From Pseudonocardia endophytica (lineage in GTDB: Bacteria; Actinomycetota; Actinomycetes; Mycobacteriales; Pseudonocardiaceae), in NCBI RefSeq assembly GCF_004339565.1, contig NZ_SMFZ01000001.1, positions 1,054,001 to 1,118,000 on the forward strand: a DNA stretch of 64,000 bases, given 5' to 3'. Shown piece after piece: positions 25,190 through 33,496 of the stretch. A program made the translations under genes and the position numbers. How positions within the stretch are numbered: the stretch's first letter is position 1; every line of letters begins with the position of its first letter. A model generated the notes under the pieces. That model saw only the letters and a program-made list of their open reading frames with translations. It did not search any database and was not told where the DNA came from.

Positions 25190-26746
25190 TCAGCTCAGCC
25201 GGTCGATCTTCGTCGTCACCTCGGTGTCGTGTTCGCGCAGGTACGGCTTGGGGGCCCGCTCCGGCTCGGCCGAGGCGCCGGACTCCTCCGGCATGGTCGA
25301 GCGTCCGATGCCGGAGTAGATCATCGGCCGGGTGCGGCGCAGCACCGTCGCCCATACCACCCCGCCGAGGGCGGCGAGGAGCACCAGCACGGGCAGGATC
25401 CACCGCAGCGGCGACGACGGGTCGGTGCCCAGCAACGCGTCGAAGTTCCCGACGAGCACCACCAGCAGCACGAACAGCAGCACCGACGCGATCGCCGGCG
25501 CGATCGCCCTGGCCCACAACGACGCCTCGGTGCGCTTGGCCCGCTCACGCGCGAAGTAGCCGACGACCGCTGCCGACGTCGACGCCATCAGCAGCACGAC
25601 GCCGATGGCCGACATGCCGCTGAACCACGTGAACAGCGTCAGCACCGGGTCGAGGCCGAGCACCACGAACACCAGCACGACGATCACCGCGACCACGGAC
25701 TGCGTGATCGACCCGGCCACCGGCCCGCCGGACCGGGTACCGACGGCGGACAGCCCGGACGGCAGCACCCTCTCCCGGCCGAGCGCGAACAGGTAGCGCG
25801 CGACGCCGTTGTGGAAGCTCAACAGGGCGGCGAACACGCTGGTCAGGAACAGGACCGTGGCGACGTCGGAGACGATCACGCCGTAGTGGTCGGCGAGCGG
25901 CCCGAACACGAGGCCGGGCCCGTTCTCGGTGGCCGCCTGCTGCAGGTTCTCCGTGCCGACCTGGGCCACCATCGCCCAGGAGGACAGCGCGTAGAACAGG
26001 CCGGTGAACGCGACCGCGACGAACGTCGCGCGGGCGACCGTACGCCCCGGGTTGCGGGTCTCCTCGGAGTAGATCGCACCGGACTCGAACCCGGTGAACG
26101 CGGCGATGTTGAACGCGATCACCGCCCCGACCCCCGGCACGAGCAACGTGGACGGGGTCAGCGGCGCGAACGTGACCGCCCCGCCGGCCGGCTCCCGGAA
26201 CGCGGCGACGTCGTAGGCGATCACGACGATCACCTCGATGATCAGCAGGACGGCGAGCACGCGGGCGTTCAGGTCGACGCGCAGCAGGCCGAGCGCCCCG
26301 ACCACGATCAGCGCCAGGAACGCCCAGGTCCACCACGGCAGGCGCAGGCCGACGGCCTCGGCGACGAAGTCGCTCGCGGTGGCGCCGAACAGCCCGTAGA
26401 GCCCGATCTGGATCGCGTTGTAGGAGATCAGCGCGACGAACGAGCCGCCGACCCCGGCACCGCGGCCGAGCCCCAGTGAGAGGTACGAGTAGAACGCGCC
26501 GGCGTTGGCGACGAAGCGGCTCATCGCGCCGTAGCCGATCGCGAACAGGCCCAGCACCACGGCCAGCCCCAGGAACGCCAGCGGCACACCGGCGTTGCCG
26601 CTGACCGCGTACGTCGTCGTCACGCCGCCGGCCAGAACGGTCAGCGGGGCGGACGCCGCGACCGTGAAGAAGACGAGGTGCACCACACCGAGTCGGCGCC
26701 TGCGCAGCTGGGGGGCCTGCGTGCGGGCGGACGGGACGGACGCCAT
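25190..26746 (-). CDS. APC family amino acid permease
   Basis: A 518-residue polytopic transporter with 12-14 predicted helices. Seen: LGVVHLVFFTVAASAPLTVL and YAVSGNAGVPLAFLGLAV near the N-terminus, then FNIAAFTGFESGAIYSEET with the conserved glutamate of amino-acid/polyamine permeases. The C-terminal about 50 residues are hydrophilic and cytosolic. ATG 26744-26746 has AGGAG at seven bases. It is divergent from the GOLPH3-family gene (187-bp gap). A copper amine oxidase gene lies just beyond, so a biogenic amine or amino acid is a reasonable but unproven substrate. Confidence 0.92.
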   Translation of the reverse strand: MASVPSARTQAPQLRRRRLGVVHLVFFTVAASAPLTVLAGGVTTTYAVSGNAGVPLAFLGLAVVLGLFAIGYGAMSRFVANAGAFYSYLSLGLGRGAGVGGSFVALISYNAIQIGLYGLFGATASDFVAEAVGLRLPWWTWAFLALIVVGALGLLRVDLNARVLAVLLIIEVIVVIAYDVAAFREPAGGAVTFAPLTPSTLLVPGVGAVIAFNIAAFTGFESGAIYSEETRNPGRTVARATFVAVAFTGLFYALSSWAMVAQVGTENLQQAATENGPGLVFGPLADHYGVIVSDVATVLFLTSVFAALLSFHNGVARYLFALGRERVLPSGLSAVGTRSGGPVAGSITQSVVAVIVVLVFVVLGLDPVLTLFTWFSGMSAIGVVLLMASTSAAVVGYFARERAKRTEASLWARAIAPAIASVLLFVLLVVLVGNFDALLGTDPSSPLRWILPVLVLLAALGGVVWATVLRRTRPMIYSGIGRSTMPEESGASAEPERAPKPYLREHDTEVTTKIDRLS

Positions 26747-26761
26747 GCGCGAACTCCTGCT

Positions 26762-26779
26762 CACTGAGCGTGTCGAAGG
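26762..26779. repeat. CACTGAGCGTGTCGAAGG intergenic motif
   Basis: This 18-mer upstream of the permease resembles a short motif (CACTGAGCnTGTCGAAG) that I recall as common in intergenic DNA of many high-GC actinobacteria. Only one copy is seen here. Its role is unknown. Confidence 0.35.
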
Positions 26780-26933
26780 ACCGCGGCCGAACGGGGCACA
26801 CCGTGCCACGGATACGGATTGCGCTGCGACACTCCACCACCGCGAGCCGTGAGTCACGGGGCTGACCGGGTGATCTCGGTGCCGGTAAGGTACGACGTCG
26901 GGGGATGACGACGGGCACGGGGGGCGTCGGAAC

Positions 26934-27578
26934 ATGGAACGTGGTCAGATGGCCACCGGCTTCTTCCTCGTCGTGCACGACGAGTTCACCGGCAAGCCCC
27001 GGATCAGCTCCGATCTGCTCCTGTGCGGCCTGGTTGGCGCGCAGATCGCCGACCTGGTGGTGGGCGGGCGCCTCACGATGTCCGGTGACCGGGTCGCCCT
27101 CGTGCGTCCCGAGGTCTCCGGGCTCGACGAGCTGGGCACGTTCGTGCTGGACAGCGTCTCCCACGAGCCGGAGGCGCACACCGTCCGCTCCTGGAACGAC
27201 GCGCTCGGCGAGATCCTGCACGACCTCACGGTCGGGCGGCTGACCGCGGACCAGGTGCTGCGCAAGGAGACCAGCCGCGGCCTGCTCGGAAAGCGCAAGG
27301 CCCGCTATCCGGCCGTCGACCTGGTGCGGGCGCGACGGCCGACGGTGGAGCTGCGCGAGATGTTCGACGACCCGCGCCGGTTCAACCTGCCCGGCGCGTT
27401 CATCGCGTCGATGCTGTCCACTCTCGAGGTGGAGGCCGTGCTGGAGCCGGAGATCGACCGCGGCACGGTGCGGACGATCGCGGCGCAGGCCGCCGAGCAC
27501 CTGCCCGGCTCGCTGTCGCAGCTGCGAGCCGGGCTGGCCGACACCGTCGCGGCGATCTCGTTGACGGTGCGGCGGTAG
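26934..27578 (+). CDS. GOLPH3/VPS74 (GPP34) family protein
   Basis: A 214-residue member of the GOLPH3/VPS74-like family, which in eukaryotes binds phosphatidylinositol-4-phosphate and glycosyltransferases at the Golgi; bacterial members are of unknown role. Seen: FFLVVHDEFTGKPRISSDLLL at the N-terminus (strand and helix of the fold), then GAQIADLVVGGRLTM and an all-alpha remainder with LLGKRKARYPAVDL. ATG 26934 has a GGGGGG stretch nine bases upstream; a second ATG lies five codons on. Its stop is one base from the stop of the convergent amine-oxidase gene. It has no signal peptide and is probably cytosolic or membrane-peripheral. Confidence 0.88.
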   Translation: MERGQMATGFFLVVHDEFTGKPRISSDLLLCGLVGAQIADLVVGGRLTMSGDRVALVRPEVSGLDELGTFVLDSVSHEPEAHTVRSWNDALGEILHDLTVGRLTADQVLRKETSRGLLGKRKARYPAVDLVRARRPTVELREMFDDPRRFNLPGAFIASMLSTLEVEAVLEPEIDRGTVRTIAAQAAEHLPGSLSQLRAGLADTVAAISLTVRR

Positions 27579-27579
27579 C

Positions 27580-29481
27580 TCAGCTGCCCGGAGGCACGTC
27601 CAGCGTCGGGTTGCGGTCGAAGAAGCCCTGCGGCGTCATCCGGAACCCGCACACGTCGACGGGCATGACCGGCCAGTCCTCCGGGCGCGGGAAGTGCGAC
27701 GTGCCGAACGTGTGCCAGAGCGTCAGCTCCTGACCGTCCAGGTCGCGGTCCGCGGCCACCCACTCCGGGATCCCTGCGCCGCCGCCGTGCTGGTTGACCA
27801 GCTCACCGGCCGGGTAGCGCTGCTCCGGGTCGTAGCGGGTGACCCACAGGTGCTTCGTGGCGAACCCGGCGCGCCGCGCGATCGACGACGAGTCGTCGGC
27901 CAGCAGCGCCGGCTGTCCCTCCGGGTGCAGCACGTACGCCGTCGGGTCGCCGAACCGGTTCGTCGCCTCGGCCGAGGCCACCCGCCAGCGACGTCCGGTG
28001 TTCGCGTCCGCCTCGCGTCCGGACTCCGCCTCGGAGCGGATCCGGGTGATCGCGCGTCCGAACGCGTTGCCGTGCTCGTTGCCATCGCCGCGCGGCACCC
28101 GTCGCACATCGAGCTCTTCGACGGCCGTGCGCGGCCCGTCGACCTCGACATCCAGCCGGGCGCAGAACAGGTGCTGGTGGAACGGCGCCGCCAGACCCGG
28201 GGCGACCTGCGTCGACCAGGGCGCCGACCGCTCGTCGTAGACGCCGGTGAACAGCACGCCGGTCGCCTTGACCTCGAGCTGGATCGTGCCGTCCTGATAG
28301 AGCGACCAGTAGAAGCCGTAGTCGTAGTTGCCGATCGTGGCGAAGAACGAGATCACCAGGCGGCGCTTGCGGCGCACGTTCGCCGACCCGGTGAACAGGT
28401 CGGCGTGCTTCCACAGCACGCCGGCGTCCTCCTCGTGCAGGCAGACCGCGTTCGGCACGGTCCGCGGCGCGAGATCGGAGTCGGCCATCACGGCGTCGAA
28501 GTAGTGGATGTGGCCCAGGCAGTCGCAGCCCACCTCCAGCGAGTTCACCTGCGCGCCAAGCAGGTACTCCCCGGCGTCGAAGTAGTTCTGCCAGAACCGC
28601 ACCGGACCGGGGTCGGCGTACGGCACGACCATCTCCGCGACGGACGCGCGGTGCAGCACCGGGCGGCCGTCGATCGCGAGCTGGTACAGCACCAGGCCCT
28701 CGCGCGGGTCGAACCCGACGCGGAACCGCCAGCCCTCCCACTCGACGACGTCGCCGCCGAGGGTGAAGCTCGGGCCCTCCGGCTGGGTGATCTCCAGCGG
28801 GCGTCGCGACGTGCGGGGCGGGCCGGTGAACACCGGGTCGTCGAAGTTGCCCTCCTCCTCGGGGATCGGCACCACGCCGGTGTCGACGAGCTCGACCACG
28901 CGCCGCTCGATCAGGTCGACGTAGGCGACGACGCCGTCGACCGGGTGCGCCCACGGGTGGTCGGCCGGTCGGTGCTGCAGGAACGACAGCACCCGCAGCA
29001 TCCGTCGGCCGCGCTCGCCGGGCAGGTCGAACGAGCCGGCGGACAGCGGGCACGCCGCGACCAGCGACAGGTCCGTGATGCCGCGCCTGCCCATCGCCTC
29101 GACCCAGCCCGGGTCGGCCTTGACGATCTCGTCGACGGCGACGAACTCCTCGAGCATGATCGGCGGCTGGCCGTCGGTCTCCGGGTCGTGGTCGACGACG
29201 CGTTCGACCCCGCCGCCGGTCAGCGACACGATCACGGTGCGGGACCGCCCCGTGGCGTTGTCCAGCAGCACGGCCCGCACGCGGCGGTCCACGGCGTCGC
29301 CGTCGCGGTGCGCGCGCACGACGTCGCGGGACGGTTCCTCCAGGGCGAGCAGGGCCGCGCGCACGGTCTCGCCACGCAGCCCGGCGGCGTCCAGGATCTC
29401 CCTGGCGCGGTCGATCTCGGGCGCGGTCAGACGGTCGAGCGGGTGGGTCACGTCCGGCCGGACGGTGGGAGCCGTGGTCAC
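27580..29481 (-). CDS. copper-containing primary-amine oxidase
   Basis: A 633-residue topaquinone enzyme that oxidises a primary amine to aldehyde, ammonia and hydrogen peroxide. Seen: the cofactor-precursor tyrosine in TIGNYDYGF (N-Y-D-Y), the catalytic-base region FDAGEYLLGAQVNSLEVG, the HxH copper ligands in FHQHLFCARLDVEVDG and the third histidine in TSHFPRPEDWPVMP. Length and order of motifs are normal. The GTG at 29481 was chosen; an open frame goes on to 29547. There is no signal peptide, so it is likely cytosolic, as for related actinobacterial enzymes. It converges with the GOLPH3 gene. The product aldehyde could be handled elsewhere. Confidence 0.95.
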   Translation of the reverse strand: MTTAPTVRPDVTHPLDRLTAPEIDRAREILDAAGLRGETVRAALLALEEPSRDVVRAHRDGDAVDRRVRAVLLDNATGRSRTVIVSLTGGGVERVVDHDPETDGQPPIMLEEFVAVDEIVKADPGWVEAMGRRGITDLSLVAACPLSAGSFDLPGERGRRMLRVLSFLQHRPADHPWAHPVDGVVAYVDLIERRVVELVDTGVVPIPEEEGNFDDPVFTGPPRTSRRPLEITQPEGPSFTLGGDVVEWEGWRFRVGFDPREGLVLYQLAIDGRPVLHRASVAEMVVPYADPGPVRFWQNYFDAGEYLLGAQVNSLEVGCDCLGHIHYFDAVMADSDLAPRTVPNAVCLHEEDAGVLWKHADLFTGSANVRRKRRLVISFFATIGNYDYGFYWSLYQDGTIQLEVKATGVLFTGVYDERSAPWSTQVAPGLAAPFHQHLFCARLDVEVDGPRTAVEELDVRRVPRGDGNEHGNAFGRAITRIRSEAESGREADANTGRRWRVASAEATNRFGDPTAYVLHPEGQPALLADDSSSIARRAGFATKHLWVTRYDPEQRYPAGELVNQHGGGAGIPEWVAADRDLDGQELTLWHTFGTSHFPRPEDWPVMPVDVCGFRMTPQGFFDRNPTLDVPPGS

Positions 29482-29683
29482 ACCGGCCACCCTGGCACGA
29501 CCGGAGCTCTTCCGGCCAACCCCTCGGGCATTGCTCAAATAGCCCACATGTGAATGCCGAAAGTAACCATTATTGGTCCGTCCGGGGGGTAATGTCTACC
29601 TCACCATCCATCATCTGCTTACCATTGCCTCACGTTCCGTGTCGTGCACGACGCGCTCCCCCGGTTCATCAGCAAGGAGCAGG

Positions 29684-30487
29684 ATGGTCGCCGCCCCCAC
29701 GTCCCCGCCCGACGGCGCGGGCGGGATCTTCGCCGGCTCGCTGTTCATGCTGGAGAGCGCCGTCGTCGACCAGAACCGCGCCGACGACGACCGGCCGGGC
29801 CTCCGCTCGCGTACCGCGCTCGCCGCCGCCTACCTGGGTTCCGGCAAGGTCGCGGCTGCCGTGCCGCTGTTCGAGACGGCGCTCACCGACGCCCGGCGGC
29901 TGCTCGGGCCGACCGACCCGGACACGCTGATCGTCGAGGGCAACCTGGCGGCCGCGTACATCATGGCCGACCAGGACAACACCGGCCTGGAGCTGATGAC
30001 CCGCAACGTCGCGTTGCGGGAACAGGCGCTGGGCCGCGACCATCCGGCCACGCTGACGGCCTCCGACGCGCTGGCCACGGCGCACCGCATGGCCGGGCGG
30101 TTCCGCGAGGCGGCCGACCGGCACGCCGACGTCGCCGAACGCCGCACGCGGGCACTCGGCCCCGGGCACCCGGACGTGCTCACCTCGCGCGCCGGCCTGG
30201 CGCTGACCAGGGCCGATGCGGGCGACCTGACCGGTGCCGCCGACCTGCTCGCCACGACCGTCGCCACGGCGGAGCAGTTCCTCGGCCGCTCGCACACGAT
30301 GACCGTCACGCTGCGCGGCCACCTCGCCGAGTGCCTGGTCGGCCTCGGCCGGGTCGGCCCGGCCCGCGACGAGTTCGAGCGGGCCGCCGTCGACGCCGAG
30401 CAGCTGTGGGGTGCCAAGGCGCCGGAGACCGTGCGCCTGCGCGACGAGCTGCTGTCGCTGGCCCGCACGGCACGCCCGGCCCTCTAG
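29684..30487 (+). CDS. tetratricopeptide-repeat protein
   Basis: A 267-residue protein made almost wholly of TPR units of the kinesin-light-chain type, which bind partner proteins. Seen: five repeats of about 42 residues with the pattern ALG-x2-HPxTL, for example LGPTDPDTLIVEGNLAAAY and LGRDHPATLTASDALATAH. No signal or membrane segment. AAGGAG lies four bases before the ATG. A comparatively AT-rich 110-bp stretch upstream (29530-29640) is probably the promoter. The TAG stop falls within the CTAG end of a MITE-like element, so the original C-terminus may have been changed by insertion. The partner is unknown. Confidence 0.85.
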   Translation: MVAAPTSPPDGAGGIFAGSLFMLESAVVDQNRADDDRPGLRSRTALAAAYLGSGKVAAAVPLFETALTDARRLLGPTDPDTLIVEGNLAAAYIMADQDNTGLELMTRNVALREQALGRDHPATLTASDALATAHRMAGRFREAADRHADVAERRTRALGPGHPDVLTSRAGLALTRADAGDLTGAADLLATTVATAEQFLGRSHTMTVTLRGHLAECLVGLGRVGPARDEFERAAVDAEQLWGAKAPETVRLRDELLSLARTARPAL

Positions 30488-30651
30488 TGCCTCGTCCAGA
30501 AACGTTCGGCACGGAACTCGGCGGCCCAGGCGCCCGCCGGCGGCGTTGCCGACCGGGCCGAGTACGCCCGGTACGAGGCCCGGCCGGCGCCTTGCCGACA
30601 GACCCCTGGATCCGCCGATCTCGGCACCGACGTTCCTCGACGGGGCACTAG
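30484..30651. mobile_element. MITE-like element, 168 bp, with long terminal inverted repeats
   Basis: Both ends read CTAGTGCC then YCGTCSAGRAACGT, as inverted repeats that stay similar for about 40 bp (left from 30484, right ending at 30651). The interior is itself nearly palindromic around about 30563, so the whole element could fold as one long hairpin. It has no open frame of its own and no transposase. CTAG at the outer ends could be part of the target site. It abuts the TPR stop codon on one side and the end of the LLM oxidoreductase gene on the other. It may also act as a bidirectional terminator. Confidence 0.7.
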
Positions 30652-30656
30652 ACGGC

Positions 30657-31496
30657 TCAGCTCCCGGCCAGCTCCGCCACGGCAGGGGCGAGCGTGGCGG
30701 CGAACGTCTCCGGCACCAGGACGTAGGAGATCCCGACGTCGGCGCGCCTGCGGCGGATCTCGTCGGCCGCGCGCCGCGGGTCACCCGGCAGGATCGTCAG
30801 CGCGTCCCGCTCGGCGAGCCGCGCCGGGTCGACGCCGGTCCAGCGCGCCATCTCCGGAGGCACGTCGTCACCGACGACGAACGTGTTCGCCGCGAACTCG
30901 ATGTCCGCGCCGCGCGCACCCGCCCGTTCCCGCACGTCGGCGACGAGCGTCGCGACCTCGGATGCCGGCGTGTCCGGCGCGGTGGCCAGAGTGACCGTGT
31001 CGGCCTCCCGCGCGGCGAGCGCGCGCGAGCGCGGCCCGCCGGCCGCGATCAGCACCGGGGTGCGCGTGCCGGACCGTTGCTCCTCCCGCTCGCGCAGCGC
31101 GCCCAGCGTCTCCTCCACGCGCCCGAGACGCTGCCGGGCGGTCAGCTCGTCGCCGCCGAGCAGCGCCGCTCCCTGCCCGACCGACTGCGGGATGCCGGTG
31201 CCGATGCCCAGCTCGAACCGGCCGTCGGTGAGCGCGGTCAGCGACCAGGCCTCCCAGGCTGCCGTCGGCCCCGATCGCAACGGCGTGGCGGCGACGAACG
31301 TCCCGACGCGCAGACCCTCGTCCACGGTCGCGGCCATCGCCAGCGCCGGGAACGGCGACGGGAGCCCGACGCCGTCCGGCATCAGCACGCTGCCGTACCC
31401 GAGGCCGGCGAGCCGCCGGACCGTCTCCCGCCATGCCCTGCCCCCGGCACGGGGCGTCGCGACGACGCCGAACCGGAATGCCCGCTCTCCGCCCAT
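30657..31496 (-). CDS. LLM class flavin-dependent oxidoreductase
   Basis: A 279-residue luciferase-like (bacterial bilin/F420-type) TIM-barrel oxidoreductase. Seen: FRFGVVATPRAGGRAW at the first strand, LGYGSVLMPDGVGLPSPFPALA, ELGIGTGIPQSV, and the phosphate-binding region GTRTPVLIAAGGPRSRALAA. The cofactor (FMN or F420) cannot be read directly. The gene lies after a palindromic 37-bp region at 31509-31545 that probably controls its promoter, and ends beside a MITE-like element. It is codirectional with the upstream GMC oxidoreductase, 75 bases away. Confidence 0.87.
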   Translation of the reverse strand: MGGERAFRFGVVATPRAGGRAWRETVRRLAGLGYGSVLMPDGVGLPSPFPALAMAATVDEGLRVGTFVAATPLRSGPTAAWEAWSLTALTDGRFELGIGTGIPQSVGQGAALLGGDELTARQRLGRVEETLGALREREEQRSGTRTPVLIAAGGPRSRALAAREADTVTLATAPDTPASEVATLVADVRERAGARGADIEFAANTFVVGDDVPPEMARWTGVDPARLAERDALTILPGDPRRAADEIRRRRADVGISYVLVPETFAATLAPAVAELAGS

Positions 31497-31508
31497 GACC
31501 GATCCCCT

Positions 31509-31545
31509 CGTGTGTAATCGTTACAGATCAGAACGATTACACACG
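31509..31545. promoter_or_regulatory. 37-bp palindrome upstream of the LLM oxidoreductase gene
   Basis: CGTGTGTAATCGTT (31509-31522) and its perfect complement AACGATTACACACG (31532-31545) flank a 9-bp centre. The AT-rich arms are unlike an intrinsic terminator and suit a TetR-type operator with a -10-like TAAT. It starts 13 bases before the LLM start codon. No dedicated regulator gene is adjacent. Confidence 0.5.
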
Positions 31546-31571
31546 GGGACGGAATGGGCAAGGCTACGGCG

Positions 31572-33260
31572 TCAGGCCCCCGCGATCGGCTGCGGGGAGG
31601 TGCCCTTCTCCGGGCGGAACGTGCCGTGCGCGATCTGCTCGGGGGCGAGCGGCGCCCGGCCGAGAATCATGTCCGACGCCCGCTCGGCGATCATCATCGT
31701 CGGGACGTGGGTCGCCCCGTTCGGGCAGTACGGCATGACCGACGCGTCGACCACGCGCAGGTTGTCCACCCCGTGCACGAGCATCGACGACGGGTCGACG
31801 ACCGACATCGGGTCCGTGCCCATCCGGCAGGTCGACGTCGGGTGCAGCCCGGTCTGGCCGCGCGCGGCCATCCAGCGCAGCACGTCGTCGTCGCTGGACA
31901 CCCGGTCCCCCGGGTAGTTCTCGCCCGCGTCGAACTCGTCGAATGCGGGCTGACCGAGCACCTCGCGCGCGATCCGGAACGCGTGGATCCAGAACTGCCG
32001 GTCGGCCTCTGTGGACAGGAAGTTGAACAGCAGCGACGGCGGCTGGGTCGGGTCGGCGCTCGCGATCCGGACGTGCCCGCGGGCCTCGAGCCGCATCGCC
32101 CCGATGTGCAGCTGGTAGCCGTGCTGCTCCACCGGCCGGTCGGTCTCGAACTGCATCGCCACCGGCGCGAACCCGAACATCAGGTCCGGGATCGGCTGGT
32201 CGGGCGTGGTCCGCAGGAACGCGCCCGCCTCCAGCAGGTTCGTCGTGGCCGGTCCACTGTGGCCGAACAGCCACCGTGCCCCGATCGACGGCCAGTTCCG
32301 CTTCGACCGCAGCACGCCGAGCGTGATCGGACGGGTGCAGCGGTGCTGCACGTGGGCGGCCAGGTGGTCCTGCAGGTCCTCGCCGACGCCGGGCAGGTCC
32401 GCGACGACGTCGATGCCCAGCGCGGAGAGCCGCTCGGCGTTCCCGATCCCGGACAGCTGCAGCAGCTGCGGTGAGTTGATCGCGCCGCCGGCCAGGATCA
32501 CCTCGCCGGCGTGGACCGTCCGCTCCCCGCCGAACGGCAGCACGTACCGCACCCCGGTCGCGCGCCCGCCCTCGGTGACGACGGCGGTGGCCAGCGCGTG
32601 GCAGCGCACCTCCAGGTTCCGGCGGTGCCGGATCGGGTGCAGGTAGGTGCGGGCGGCCGACATCCGCCGTCCCCGCCTGATCGTCCGCTCGTAGGGCGCG
32701 AACCCCTCGGCGTCCGGACCGTTCATGTCGGCACCGACCGGGTAGCCGGCCTGCCGCGCCGCCTCGAAGAACGCGTCGAACAGCGGCCCGTCGACCGGGC
32801 CGCGCTCGACGGTCTGCGGGCCGTCGTAGCCGCGCCAGGACTCGCGGGGCTCCCGGTCGCTGGACTCGATCCGCTTGAAGTACGGCAGGCAGTGCGCGTA
32901 GTCCCAGTCCTTCGCGCCGCCGTCGACGGCCCAGCGGTCGAAGTCCAGCGGGTTGCCCCGCTGGTAGTTCATCGCGTTGATGCTCGACGAACCGCCGAGC
33001 ATCCGACCCCGCGGGTGGTACATCCGGCGGCCGTTCATGTGCGGCTCGGGCTCGGACTCGTAGCACCAGTCGAAGCGCGGGTTGCCGACGAGGAACGAGT
33101 ACGCCGCGGGCATGTGCACCCGCGGGTCCCACGCATGGTCGGGCCCGCCCGCCTCGAGAACCAGTACCCGGGTCGAGGGATCGGCGCTCAGCCGGTTGGC
33201 GAGCACGCAGCCGGCCGAGCCGGATCCGACGATGACGACGTCGACGCTGTCGTGGGGCAT
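31572..33260 (-). CDS. GMC family oxidoreductase (choline dehydrogenase-like)
   Basis: A 562-residue FAD-dependent enzyme of the glucose-methanol-choline family that oxidises an alcohol. Seen: the FAD-binding VVIVGSGSAGCVLANRLS, signature 1 GRMLGGSSSINAMNYQRG, signature 2 GAINSPQLLQLSGIG, and the C-terminal catalytic region with GLHPTSTCRMG, NLRVVDASVMP and PTMMIAERASDMI. ATG 33258-33260 has GAGGAGGGA at seven bases. Closest in look to BetA-type choline dehydrogenases, but without a betaine-aldehyde dehydrogenase or betI next door the substrate is open; many such actinobacterial enzymes oxidise other alcohols. The promoter region to 33496 holds a GGGTAA/TTACCC inverted pair (33401-33425). Confidence 0.92.
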   Translation of the reverse strand: MPHDSVDVVIVGSGSAGCVLANRLSADPSTRVLVLEAGGPDHAWDPRVHMPAAYSFLVGNPRFDWCYESEPEPHMNGRRMYHPRGRMLGGSSSINAMNYQRGNPLDFDRWAVDGGAKDWDYAHCLPYFKRIESSDREPRESWRGYDGPQTVERGPVDGPLFDAFFEAARQAGYPVGADMNGPDAEGFAPYERTIRRGRRMSAARTYLHPIRHRRNLEVRCHALATAVVTEGGRATGVRYVLPFGGERTVHAGEVILAGGAINSPQLLQLSGIGNAERLSALGIDVVADLPGVGEDLQDHLAAHVQHRCTRPITLGVLRSKRNWPSIGARWLFGHSGPATTNLLEAGAFLRTTPDQPIPDLMFGFAPVAMQFETDRPVEQHGYQLHIGAMRLEARGHVRIASADPTQPPSLLFNFLSTEADRQFWIHAFRIAREVLGQPAFDEFDAGENYPGDRVSSDDDVLRWMAARGQTGLHPTSTCRMGTDPMSVVDPSSMLVHGVDNLRVVDASVMPYCPNGATHVPTMMIAERASDMILGRAPLAPEQIAHGTFRPEKGTSPQPIAGA

Positions 33261-33400
33261 GGAGCGTCCCTCCTCGAACGGGGGTCGGCCGCCGTCGAGA
33301 GCGATCGTCGCGAGCGGCTTCACCGTCCGGCGGCCGGAGGGATCCGGCCGTCGTGGAGCCCGAGAGTAATCAGACCGCCCGACCGCCCGTCATGGGGGCC

Positions 33401-33425
33401 GGGTAATCGAAAGTCCCGTTTACCC
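33401..33425. promoter_or_regulatory. inverted repeat upstream of the GMC oxidoreductase gene
   Basis: GGGTAA at 33401-33406 and TTACCC at 33420-33425 form 6-bp perfect arms around 13 bases, 140 bp upstream of the GMC start. Size and position fit an operator, but the arms are short enough to occur by chance. Confidence 0.25.
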
Positions 33426-33496
33426 AGCTCAGAGCGTCGATTACGCAATGCGATCCACTTTATCCGGACATCACGGGACGATCGATGCCGAACCCC

